DNA of 64,000 nt, from positions 57,438 to 121,437 of the forward strand of contig CAKOXP010000001.1 in NCBI GenBank assembly GCA_934130175.1, in the 5' to 3' direction. The stretch comes from an uncultured Bacilli bacterium. GTDB lineage: Bacteria; Bacillota_I; Bacilli_A; RF39; UBA660. The notes beneath the pieces were generated by a model. That model worked only from the letters and a program-made list of their open reading frames with translations, was not told the DNA's origin and ran no database searches. The position numbers and the translations under genes are program-made. The first letter of the stretch is position 1. Every line of letters begins with the position of its first letter. Positions 49,743 through 58,367 of this stretch are shown here, piece by piece.

Positions 49743-50636
49743 GAGAAGAACAATTATGGATGCAACTGCAACTTGACAGATTCTACCTAATAAAAAGTTT
49801 TTATATTCTATTTTTGTATCTGAGATAATACTAGCTACTTGCATATTAACATTGACTCCACCAAAACAAATAAAAGTAATTACTAGAATACTTTTAAATA
49901 AGACATTACAAGGAAGAGTGTTAATGCTTTGAATTCCTTTAGTCATATCAAAAAAACCGTTAATTAGACAATTTATATAGGAATTAAAATTAAAATAAGT
50001 AGAAATAAGTTTTGTAATTAAAAAGAAAAAACAAGTATTTCCTAAAATTAGGATTAATAAATCGATGGAGCTTTTAATTGAATTTGAAAGACTAGTTGAG
50101 AAATTTGGAATAGCACTTTGTTCCAGATTTCTTTTATTTTGAACTTGTTTAGGTCTTATAATAAAACCAATTACAAAATTTGCTAAGTACATAGAAATTA
50201 AAATAATGACTGATATTTTCATATCATTAAATATAGTTTTAGTGACTGTAAGAACAAATAATGGGTTGGCAAAATGAGTAAAAGAAATTAAATAGTTAGC
50301 TTCATCCAAATTAATCATATTTTTTTTATATAAACTACTGATGTATTTAGCACCACTTGGAAAACCAGATGTCATACTCATAATGATAATAAATGAAGCT
50401 GCACCACCAACATGGAAAACTTTTTCTACTAAACCTTTAAAGATTTTATTAATAGTATGAACAAAGTTATATTCAATTAACAAATCACTTATTAAAAAGA
50501 AAGGAAATATTGAGGGAAACAGTACATAAAAAAACACTTCCAATGCATTTCTTAATTCTTCTGTTACGACATTTGATAAAAATATAAGCGACAAGAAAAT
50601 GACAAATAAGACTAACTCAATTATTTTATTTTTCAT
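49734..50636 (-). CDS. ylbJ: Sporulation integral membrane protein YlbJ
   Basis: 300 residues, about eight membrane segments of the nucleoside-recognition (Gate) type. Characteristic stretches are LFPSIFPFF, MTSGFPSGAKYI and HFANPLFVLTV. In Bacillus subtilis YlbJ is a sigma-E gene for spore cortex formation; the B. subtilis protein has about 408 residues. It lies divergent to ylbL, as in B. subtilis where ylbJ and ylbL are close neighbours. Confidence 0.86.
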   Translation of the reverse strand: MKNKIIELVLFVIFLSLIFLSNVVTEELRNALEVFFYVLFPSIFPFFLISDLLIEYNFVHTINKIFKGLVEKVFHVGGAASFIIIMSMTSGFPSGAKYISSLYKKNMINLDEANYLISFTHFANPLFVLTVTKTIFNDMKISVIILISMYLANFVIGFIIRPKQVQNKRNLEQSAIPNFSTSLSNSIKSSIDLLILILGNTCFFFLITKLISTYFNFNSYINCLINGFFDMTKGIQSINTLPCNVLFKSILVITFICFGGVNVNMQVASIISDTKIEYKNFLLGRICQVAVASIIVLLLT

Positions 50637-50651
50637 ATTTCACCAACTTTT

Positions 50652-50660
50652 TGATATAAT
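50652..50660 (+). promoter_or_regulatory. Extended -10 promoter of ylbL
   Basis: TG-A-TATAAT at 50652-50660. Confidence 0.55.
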
Positions 50661-50681
50661 TAAATGTAGGAGATTGATTTA

Positions 50682-51713
50682 ATGCTAAAAAATATATTTA
50701 ATAAAACTAGAGAAATTATAAAAGAAAATTATAAGAGTATTATATTTTTTATAATCTTATATATTATATTTATGTGGCCACTTGATTATTACATAATTAC
50801 AGGTGGAGGAATTATGAAAATTGGATCTAGAATTGTTGTTGAAGATGAATATAAGTCTAAGGGGAGTTTTAATCTTGCTTATGTGAATGAAGCTAAAGGA
50901 ACTATCGCGACATACTTACTTAGTTATGTAATTCCTGATTGGGAAAGAGTAGAAGCAAGCAGTTATACGTATGATGATGAAGAAACAATAAGTGATATTG
51001 ATTTCAGGGGCAAAATAGATTTAGAACAGGCCTCTTCTAATGCCATTAAGAATGCTTTTTTAGAAGCAGGAAAAACATATAAAATTATTTCTGACAATTT
51101 ATATGTTTATTATGTAGATAAAGATAGTAGTAATGATTTTAAAGTTGGAGATAAAATTTTAAAAGTAGATGGCAAAGATGTTAAGAATGTAGATAATTTT
51201 CATGATACTTTGGAAAATTATAATGTAGATGAAGAAATAAAAATATTAGTAGAACGTAATAATCGTGAAAAAGAATTAAATGCAAAACTCTATTCTCAAG
51301 ATGGTAAAAACATATTAGGAATATATGTTAGTGAAGTAGAAAAGTTTAAGACTTATCCAAAAGTTACAATAAAATTTAAAAATAGTGAGTCTGGTCCATC
51401 TGGGGGACTTATGGAAGCTTTAGATATCTACAATAAAATAACAAAAAAGGATCTTACTAAAGGATTTAAAATAGCTGGTACTGGTGAAATTGATAAGGAC
51501 GGTAATATTGGTACAATTGGAGGAGTTAAATATAAACTTTTAGGTGCTGAAAAAAGTAATGCCGATATATTTTTAGTTCCTAAAGGAGAAAACTATAAAA
51601 CATGTTTAAAAGTAAAGAAAGAAAAAAACTTGAAAATTAAAGTAGTTAGTGTTTCTACTTTGAAAGAAGCTATTAGTGTTTTAGAAAACTACAAAAATAA
51701 TAGAAGGAAATAA
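50682..51713 (+). CDS. ylbL: YlbL/SepM-type membrane PDZ-Lon protease
   Basis: 343 residues. N-terminal membrane helix (about 18-38), PDZ domain (about 125-210, FKVGDKILKVDGKDV) and Lon-type protease domain with the nucleophile Ser in SGPSGGLMEAL and the catalytic Lys in GGVKYKLLGAEK. In streptococci the relative SepM cleaves a peptide signal; the substrate here is unknown. It acts on the outer face of the membrane. Confidence 0.9.
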   Translation: MLKNIFNKTREIIKENYKSIIFFIILYIIFMWPLDYYIITGGGIMKIGSRIVVEDEYKSKGSFNLAYVNEAKGTIATYLLSYVIPDWERVEASSYTYDDEETISDIDFRGKIDLEQASSNAIKNAFLEAGKTYKIISDNLYVYYVDKDSSNDFKVGDKILKVDGKDVKNVDNFHDTLENYNVDEEIKILVERNNREKELNAKLYSQDGKNILGIYVSEVEKFKTYPKVTIKFKNSESGPSGGLMEALDIYNKITKKDLTKGFKIAGTGEIDKDGNIGTIGGVKYKLLGAEKSNADIFLVPKGENYKTCLKVKKEKNLKIKVVSVSTLKEAISVLENYKNNRRK

Positions 51714-51729
51714 TTGGTTTTCCTTTTTT
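51704..51729 (+). terminator. ylbL terminator
   Basis: AAGGAAA (51704-51710) pairs with TTTCCTT (51719-51725), then T. Confidence 0.72.
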
Positions 51730-51743
51730 CTTTTGGAATTATT

Positions 51744-51752
51744 TGGTATAAT
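51744..51752 (+). promoter_or_regulatory. Extended -10 promoter of mutS
   Basis: TG-G-TATAAT at 51744-51752, which places the transcript start near 51759. Confidence 0.6.
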
Positions 51753-51771
51753 GAAATAAGTGGTGAAAAAT

Positions 51772-54321
51772 ATGAAAAGAAGTACAGTAGATAGAACAAA
51801 ATTAAGCCCTATGATGGTTCAATACATGGAAATAAAAGATAAACATGAGGATTGTATTATCTTTTTTAGGCTAGGGGACTTTTATGAAATGTTTTTTGAT
51901 GATGCCATAATCGCATCTCGTGAATTAGAATTAACTTTAACCGGTAAAAATGCAGGATTAGACGAAAGAGTTCCAATGTGTGGAGTTCCTCATCATGCAT
52001 ATGCAACATATATTGATACTTTAATCGAAAAAGGCTATAAAGTAGCAATAGTAGAACAATTAGAAGATCCTAAAACTACTAAAGGTATGGTAAAAAGAGA
52101 TGTTATTCAAATAGTTACTAAAGGTACTAGAATTGATAATAGTCTTGATAGTAAAAATAATAACTTTATTGCTAATATTTATGATTTTGAATACTGCAAG
52201 GGAATTAGTTATACAGATATTTCTACAGGTGAGTTTTATGTAGAATTACTTGAATGTAGTAATGATGATTTAATAAGAGAAATTGTAAGACGTGGGTTTA
52301 GAGAATTAATAGTTAATGATACTACTGATAGAGAACTTATAAATACATTAAGAACTACTTATGGAATTTTAATTACCATTACATCTTCTTTATATGAAGA
52401 ATCTGACTATGAATACTTGTATAAAGATATAGATGATCTTAGAATAAAAACTACTATTAAACACTTATTAAGTTATGTATTAGAAACAAAGAAAGGTGAT
52501 TTACATCATCTTAAAAAGTGTGAAATAGTAAAACAAAGCAAAACTCTATTCTTTGATAATAATACTAAGAAAAATCTTGAGTTAGTAGAAACTATTAGAA
52601 CTAGAGATAGACAATATTCACTTCTTTGGTTACTTGATAAGAATAAAACAGCTATGGGTTCAAGATACTTAAAAAATCAAATAGAAAATCCTTCAACAGA
52701 TAGAAAAGAGTTAGAACGAAGATACAATTTTGTAGAAAAGTTATCTACTGAGTTTATTTTAAGAGATGATTTAAGGACTACTTTAGATGAAGTTTATGAC
52801 TTAGAACGTTTAGTTGGTAGAGTAAGCTATGGTAATTTAAATGCTAGAGATATGTTACAGCTAAAAAAATCATTAAAGGCTCTACCTAGAATAAAACAAA
52901 TTTTAGAAGAATTAAAATATGATAAGACAATTGATACCTTAGATGAAGTTACAAGCCTACTTGAAAAAGCAATTCATGATGATCCACCTTTAACTTTAAA
53001 AGAGGGATCAATTATAAAAGATGGTTATAACAGTGAACTAGATGAATTAAGAAGTATTAGTAGTGGTTCTAAAGATTTTATTTTAGATATTGAAAAGCAA
53101 GAAAAAGAACGTACTGGTATCAAAACATTAAAAGTTGGCTTTAATAAAGTGTTTGGATACTATATAGAAGTTAGTAAGGGGCAAAAAAATCTTGTTAAAG
53201 AAGAATATGGATATGAGAGAAAGCAAACTCTTACTAATTGTGAAAGATATATTACCCCTCTTTTAAAAGAAAAGGAAAACATTATTTTAGGAGCAGAAGA
53301 AAAGATAATTAACTTAGAATATAAATTATTTATGGATATTAGAGAAATAATTAAAAGATATATTTCTAAAATTCAAAATATTTCTAAAACCATTAGTGAA
53401 GTTGATATGTTGCAATCTTTTTCTATTGTAAGTGATGAAAATAAATTTGTAAGACCAACACTTGTTAAGGAAAAGAGTTTAAAATTAATTGAATGTCGTC
53501 ATCCTGTTGTTGAAAAGGTCCTAAAAGATAAATATGTTAGCAATGACATCATTATGGATAAATCCACTGATATTTTATTAATTACTGGTCCTAATATGGC
53601 TGGTAAATCAACATATATGAGACAATGTGCTATCACAGTAATTATGGCTCAAATAGGTTGCTTTGTTCCTTGTAAATCATGTGAGATGCCTATTTTTGAT
53701 AAGATTTTTACAAGAATTGGAGCAAGTGATGATTTAGTAAGTGGGGAATCTACTTTTATGATAGAAATGAAAGAAGCTAATTATGCAATTAGTGAGGCAA
53801 CAGAAAATAGTTTGATTCTATTCGATGAATTAGGTAGGGGTACTGCTACATATGATGGTATGAGTCTTGCTCAAGCAATACTTGAATACATTCATGATAA
53901 AATTAAGGCAAAAACAATGTTTTCTACTCACTATCATGAACTAACTGCTTTAGAAAAAGATTTAAAGAGGCTTAAAAATGTTCATGTTTCAGCTGTTGAG
54001 GAGGCTGGAAAACTTACCTTTTTACATAAAGTTAAAGTCGGTTCTATTGATAAAAGTTATGGTATTCATGTTGCCAGTCTTGCTCATCTTCCAAAAGAAG
54101 TAATTGATAGAAGTAAAGATATATTAAATGTCTATGAACATAAGAGTAAAAAAACAGAAGTGTTTACTCAAACATCACTTTTTGAACTAACTGAGGATGA
54201 AGTCAAAGAAGAAGAAAAGACAAATGAAATAGAAGAAAAAATCAAAAAAATTAATCCATTAGAAATGTCACCAATGGATGCTCTAAATTTCTTATATGAA
54301 TTAAAGAAAAACATGAAATAA
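51772..54321 (+). CDS. mutS: DNA mismatch repair protein MutS
   Basis: 849 residues, full length. Recognises mispairs through the N-terminal F-x-E motif (GDFYEMFF), then connector, core and clamp domains, and an ATPase domain with Walker A GPNMAGKSTYMRQ and FDELGRGTATYDG. ATG 51772 follows GGTG; the ORF's GTG at 51760 would lie at the transcript start. mutL does not follow, which is unusual since mutS-mutL is a common order. Confidence 0.97.
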   Translation: MKRSTVDRTKLSPMMVQYMEIKDKHEDCIIFFRLGDFYEMFFDDAIIASRELELTLTGKNAGLDERVPMCGVPHHAYATYIDTLIEKGYKVAIVEQLEDPKTTKGMVKRDVIQIVTKGTRIDNSLDSKNNNFIANIYDFEYCKGISYTDISTGEFYVELLECSNDDLIREIVRRGFRELIVNDTTDRELINTLRTTYGILITITSSLYEESDYEYLYKDIDDLRIKTTIKHLLSYVLETKKGDLHHLKKCEIVKQSKTLFFDNNTKKNLELVETIRTRDRQYSLLWLLDKNKTAMGSRYLKNQIENPSTDRKELERRYNFVEKLSTEFILRDDLRTTLDEVYDLERLVGRVSYGNLNARDMLQLKKSLKALPRIKQILEELKYDKTIDTLDEVTSLLEKAIHDDPPLTLKEGSIIKDGYNSELDELRSISSGSKDFILDIEKQEKERTGIKTLKVGFNKVFGYYIEVSKGQKNLVKEEYGYERKQTLTNCERYITPLLKEKENIILGAEEKIINLEYKLFMDIREIIKRYISKIQNISKTISEVDMLQSFSIVSDENKFVRPTLVKEKSLKLIECRHPVVEKVLKDKYVSNDIIMDKSTDILLITGPNMAGKSTYMRQCAITVIMAQIGCFVPCKSCEMPIFDKIFTRIGASDDLVSGESTFMIEMKEANYAISEATENSLILFDELGRGTATYDGMSLAQAILEYIHDKIKAKTMFSTHYHELTALEKDLKRLKNVHVSAVEEAGKLTFLHKVKVGSIDKSYGIHVASLAHLPKEVIDRSKDILNVYEHKSKKTEVFTQTSLFELTEDEVKEEEKTNEIEEKIKKINPLEMSPMDALNFLYELKKNMK

Positions 54322-54380
54322 TTGACTTTTTCTAATTATTGTGGTATAATTATTCAAATCTGAAAGAGGGGGATGGTTAT

Positions 54381-55247
54381 ATGGAAAAAAAGCTATCTGA
54401 AATAGTTGGAAAAATGTTTGGAGAATATAACGATAATGAAGTTGTTAAAAAAGCAATTAGTGATATTTTACCAGATGATGACGATGTTGAAAAACTAGGT
54501 GTTGTAAAGGATGGGACTATTTTGGCATATTCATTAAAGGAAAGTGATATGTCATATGTATTAACTATGGATGTTCCTACAACTACTATGTCGATATCAG
54601 TATTAAGTGAGGATGAACAATTAGAAAATCTTGAGCGAATTAGTATTAATAATGGTAAGGTTATATATAATGCCTTAAGGCAAGTTAAAAGTGAAAACGG
54701 AACTGTTATAACTGGCACAAGTAGTGAATTAGGTCTTAATAGATATGGTAGTGTTGTTCCAGATAAAATATGTACTGGAATCTGGTTCTATGATAGAAAA
54801 TTCTTAGACAATATAGGAAATACCAAGAAAGAAATTATGTTTTTATCAGGTTGTCTAGATCCAATTAAACATTTGGAAGATTTAAATAATGATAATTATT
54901 GCAGATATCATGTATTACCTGATATGTATCAAAAGGTTAATGCTTATAGGAAATCAAGAGGAGAAGTTTCAGATTGTATTAGCTTTGCTGCTGAAGTAGA
55001 GACGTTTAATAGAGAAACTAGGGTTTTAAGTTTTAGTTATTCTTTAGAAGATGATTTCCGAGCTCCAATAAGAAAACTATATGATGGTGCTATTAAAAAG
55101 ACGTATGCTGAGGACCGTGTGATTGCATTCTCTTCACTTGAAAATATCAATATTAATAGTGATGATCTAGGTGTGTTTAATATAAGTAATAAAACTACAA
55201 ATAGTAATGAAATAGATTCAACTAATAAAGTTTTTACAAAAAAATAG
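54381..55247 (+). CDS. Hypothetical protein, unknown
   Basis: 288 residues, not recognised. Soluble, acidic, mixed alpha/beta, no signal peptide. The gene has GAGGGGGAT before ATG 54381; earlier in-frame codons overlap a TATAAT at about 54347. It ends in a hairpin with a 17-bp perfect stem. No functional clue from the neighbours mutS and nusB. Confidence 0.7.
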   Translation: MEKKLSEIVGKMFGEYNDNEVVKKAISDILPDDDDVEKLGVVKDGTILAYSLKESDMSYVLTMDVPTTTMSISVLSEDEQLENLERISINNGKVIYNALRQVKSENGTVITGTSSELGLNRYGSVVPDKICTGIWFYDRKFLDNIGNTKKEIMFLSGCLDPIKHLEDLNNDNYCRYHVLPDMYQKVNAYRKSRGEVSDCISFAAEVETFNRETRVLSFSYSLEDDFRAPIRKLYDGAIKKTYAEDRVIAFSSLENININSDDLGVFNISNKTTNSNEIDSTNKVFTKK

Positions 55248-55270
55248 TTGATCTATTTTTTTTGTAAAAA
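55232..55270. terminator. Bidirectional terminator with 17-bp perfect stem
   Basis: Arms 55232-55248 and 55254-55270 are exactly complementary around a TTGAT loop; the stem contains A7 and T7 tracts. Confidence 0.82.
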
Positions 55271-55273
55271 ACA

Positions 55274-55302
55274 TTGACGAACATATGTATTTATAATATA
55301 CT
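55274..55302 (+). promoter_or_regulatory. nusB operon promoter
   Basis: TTGACG (55274-55279), 17-bp spacer, TATACT (55297-55302). The leader (about 100 nt) contains a further stem, AAAATATTAATT (55321-55332) with AATT...AATATTTT (to 55360), of unknown role. Confidence 0.72.
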
Positions 55303-55406
55303 GTTTTTGAAGTGGCTAGTAAAATATTAATTGGTGACTGAATTAATTAAAAAATATTTTGGATTTTATCATATTATTATGGTAAAATTATTAAGAGGTG
55401 TTAACT

Positions 55407-55808
55407 ATGAAAAATAGAAGTGAATTAAGAGAAATTATTATGAAAATTTTATATCAAGTAAATATATTGAAATCAGGAAAACTTGAATATGATCTTGATA
55501 AATTAATAAAAGAACAATTAGAAGTAAAGAATGAATTTGTTGATGAAATTGTAAATGGTGTTGTTAATAATCAAGAAGAGATTAATGCTTTAGCAAACAA
55601 ATATTTAAAAAATTGGACAATTGATAGATTAAATCAAGTAGATCAAGCTATTCTTTCTATGGGAATCTATGAACTTAAGTACACTGAAACGCCTTCTATT
55701 GTATCTATAAATGAGGCAGTTGAACTTTCTAAAAAATATAGTGATGAAGATGTTACAAAAATGATTAATGGTGTTTTAGATAGTATTTATCACAATGAGG
55801 AAAACTAA
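55407..55808 (+). CDS. nusB: Transcription antitermination factor NusB
   Basis: 133 residues. Helical RNA-binding protein of the rRNA antitermination complex. Family signature: RSELREIIMKILYQ at the start and LKYTETPSIVSINEAVELSKKYSDE near the end. ATG 55407 follows AGAGGTG; the GTG at 55398 is part of that site. It overlaps xseA by one base. Confidence 0.95.
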   Translation: MKNRSELREIIMKILYQVNILKSGKLEYDLDKLIKEQLEVKNEFVDEIVNGVVNNQEEINALANKYLKNWTIDRLNQVDQAILSMGIYELKYTETPSIVSINEAVELSKKYSDEDVTKMINGVLDSIYHNEEN

Positions 55809-57061
55809 TGGATGATAAGTATATTACAATTAGTCAATTAACAAGATATATAAAATATAAAATAGATAATGATGTTAATTTGGGACAAGTATTTATTAAA
55901 GGCGAAATTTCAAATTTCAAGGCTCACAGTAGAGGTCATTATTACTTTACTTTAAAAGATGAGACAAGTAGAATAAATGCTATTATGTTTGCAAGTCAAA
56001 CCAAATCATTGAAATTTATGCCAGAAGATGGAATGAAGGTTTTAGTTACTGGTAAGATAAGCGTATATGAAGCAACTGGTGGATATCAAATATATGTGTC
56101 TGATATGATAGAAGATGGAGTTGGAAATTTATATGTTGCTTATGAACAATTAAAGAAAAAACTTGAAAAAGATGGGTTATTTGATGTTTCAAAAAAGAAA
56201 AAAATTCCTCGTATTCCTTCTAAAATAGGAGTAATTACTGCTCCAACAGGTGCCGCTATAAGAGATATTTTATCAACTATTAAAAGAAGATTTCCTCTTA
56301 CTGAAGTTTTACTTTTTCCAGCCTTAGTTCAAGGAAAAGAAGCAGCTTCTTCTATAGTAGCTCAAATTAAAAATGCTGAAAATTATGATCTTGATACATT
56401 AATTGTCGGCAGAGGCGGCGGTAGTATCGAAGATATGTGGTGTTTTAACGAAGAAGAAGTAGCTTATGCTATCTATAATTGTAAAATTCCAGTTATCAGT
56501 GCTGTAGGCCATGAGATTGATTTTACAATTGCTGACTTTGTTGCGGATTTAAGAGCTCCAACACCAACAGGAGCTGCTGAACTTGCTGTTCCAAACGAAA
56601 AAGATGTTTTAGAATACATTAATCAATTAAAGATTAGAAGTCAAAAAGTAACAAGAAATAGAATAGAGTTTTTAACTCAGAAGTTGAATGAAATCACAAA
56701 TAAGTATATTTTGAAAAATCCAATTAGTATTTATGAAGTAAAAGAACAACAATTTGATACATTAATAGAAAAACTTAAATTTAATATTAATAACTTATAT
56801 AATTTAAAGGAAAAAGCTTATTTAAATATTAAATCTAGTTATGTATTTAAAAATCCAGAAAAGTTGTTTGAAGCCAAAACAAATAAGTATTTGCAGGTAC
56901 TTTCTAAGCTTGAGACATTATCACCACTTTTGACTATTAAAAGAGGTTATTCTATAACTAAAAAAAATGGTAAGATTATTACAAGTTGCAACGACTTAAA
57001 AAAAGATGATAAGGTAACAATAGAATTAAAAGATGGTACTGTAGATAGTATAGTTATATAA
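55808..57061 (+). CDS. xseA: Exodeoxyribonuclease VII large subunit
   Basis: 417 residues. With XseB it degrades single-stranded DNA. N-terminal OB-fold (GQVFIKGEISNFKAHSRGHYYF), catalytic domain with GVITAPTGAAIRD and GRGGGSIEDMWCFNEE, then a C-terminal helical part. Complete length. Coupled to nusB by a one-base overlap. Confidence 0.96.
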   Translation: MDDKYITISQLTRYIKYKIDNDVNLGQVFIKGEISNFKAHSRGHYYFTLKDETSRINAIMFASQTKSLKFMPEDGMKVLVTGKISVYEATGGYQIYVSDMIEDGVGNLYVAYEQLKKKLEKDGLFDVSKKKKIPRIPSKIGVITAPTGAAIRDILSTIKRRFPLTEVLLFPALVQGKEAASSIVAQIKNAENYDLDTLIVGRGGGSIEDMWCFNEEEVAYAIYNCKIPVISAVGHEIDFTIADFVADLRAPTPTGAAELAVPNEKDVLEYINQLKIRSQKVTRNRIEFLTQKLNEITNKYILKNPISIYEVKEQQFDTLIEKLKFNINNLYNLKEKAYLNIKSSYVFKNPEKLFEAKTNKYLQVLSKLETLSPLLTIKRGYSITKKNGKIITSCNDLKKDDKVTIELKDGTVDSIVI

Positions 57062-57078
57062 AGATAGGAGATGTAATC

Positions 57079-57309
57079 ATGGCAGAAAAAAAAGAATTAA
57101 GTTTTGAAGAAAATTTAGAAAAATTAGAAATAATAGTTAAGAACTTAGAAAATGGAGACATACCACTAGATGATGCAATCAGCAAATTTAACGAAGCAAT
57201 GAAAATTGCAAAAATTTGTGATACAAAACTAAAAAATGCAGAAGATTCTTTAAATATGATAGTAAAAGAAGATGGAAGTATTGAAGATTTTAGTGTAGAA
57301 AGCAATTAA
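57079..57309 (+). CDS. xseB: Exodeoxyribonuclease VII small subunit
   Basis: 76 residues. Small coiled subunit that binds XseA: LSFEENLEKLEIIVKNLE and GDIPLDDAISKFNEAM are the family signature. It follows xseA by 17 bases and is the last gene before the terminator. Confidence 0.95.
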   Translation: MAEKKELSFEENLEKLEIIVKNLENGDIPLDDAISKFNEAMKIAKICDTKLKNAEDSLNMIVKEDGSIEDFSVESN

Positions 57310-57324
57310 AGCTTTCTTTTTTTT
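57297..57324 (+). terminator. Terminator of the nusB-xseA-xseB operon
   Basis: GAAAGC (57298-57303) pairs with GCTTTC (57311-57316), then eight T. Confidence 0.85.
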
Positions 57325-57332
57325 GCTCTTTA

Positions 57333-57341
57333 TGGTATAAT
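57333..57341 (+). promoter_or_regulatory. Extended -10 promoter of the 57372-61606 operon
   Basis: TG-G-TATAAT at 57333-57341, directly after the xseB terminator T-run. Confidence 0.6.
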
Positions 57342-57371
57342 AGGCGTATTCGAAAAGGGGACGGTCTAATA

Positions 57372-58367
57372 ATGGAAATAATATATTTAGATTTAGATGA
57401 ATGTTCAGAAGAAGAGTTAGTATTTGCAATAAATAATAACAATAGATATATAAGTAATATTGAGCAAGAATTAAAAATGATGAAAAAAGAAACAACGCAA
57501 GTTTCTCATGATAATAAAATATATGAAAAAAATACTAATTTATCGGTCGATATCTCTGATACTAGTAAAACGTATGATGATAGTTTTAATATAGACGAAA
57601 CAGTTGATTATTATTTTGAAATAATTGACAGTTTAAATAGTGAGGATAATGATAAATTGACTACTGATATATTTGAGGCATTACCATCTAAAAATAGTCA
57701 ATATCATGATGAAATATTTTTTAATATTCAATTACGTTTACTAAAAAATGTAAAGGAAATTAGGGAATTTATAGAAGAAATAGATGAGATAAATAAAGAT
57801 GATTTAGAAGATTTAAAACAGGAATTAAACTTAAATATTGCCAAAATTCAAGCAATTAATGATATTAAAAATAAAAGTAGTGATATAGAAGAGACAGAAG
57901 ATGCAAGAAATAATTTAATTTTTGTTCCTACATCTGGAGGAAATATAAGAGTACTTGATGAATTATCAAGTATAGATGGCGAATACTTGGAAGAATTTAG
58001 AGGGTTAATTAATTCTATTAGGGATGGAAGTTTCAAAAATGTAAAGAGGTTTCATAGTTCAAATAATAAAACAGCTTATGCTAGTGAGGTAAAAGATTAT
58101 AAGATTAGGGTTGTATTTGATCGTATTGGACCACATGAATATGCTCTTATAACTGCATTTATCAAGAAATCAGATAATGATATTGGATATCAAAGGACAC
58201 TTATTTCTAAAATTAAAAATTACATGAATATTAAAAATTCTTTAATTGAAAATTTATCTAATCCTTCTTTTCTAGCACTACAACAACAATATGAAAAAGA
58301 ACTAGATACAATTTTTGAATCAAAATCAAGACAAGTTCAATATGTAAAAAAGAGTGGTGATAAATAG
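57372..58367 (+). CDS. Hypothetical protein with possible RelE/HigB-like C-terminal domain
   Basis: 331 residues, first gene of a tight three-gene operon. The N-terminal 170 residues are acidic and mostly helical. From about 195 the sequence has LDELSSIDGEYLEEFRGLI, then NKTAYASEVKDYKIRVVFDR and YALITAFIKKSDND, which resembles the fold of RelE/HigB-type toxins (basic residues around a beta-sheet, final F-x-K-K). No catalytic residues can be assigned. AAAGGGGA precedes ATG 57372. It is followed by the second gene with a one-base overlap. Confidence 0.55.
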   Translation: MEIIYLDLDECSEEELVFAINNNNRYISNIEQELKMMKKETTQVSHDNKIYEKNTNLSVDISDTSKTYDDSFNIDETVDYYFEIIDSLNSEDNDKLTTDIFEALPSKNSQYHDEIFFNIQLRLLKNVKEIREFIEEIDEINKDDLEDLKQELNLNIAKIQAINDIKNKSSDIEETEDARNNLIFVPTSGGNIRVLDELSSIDGEYLEEFRGLINSIRDGSFKNVKRFHSSNNKTAYASEVKDYKIRVVFDRIGPHEYALITAFIKKSDNDIGYQRTLISKIKNYMNIKNSLIENLSNPSFLALQQQYEKELDTIFESKSRQVQYVKKSGDK

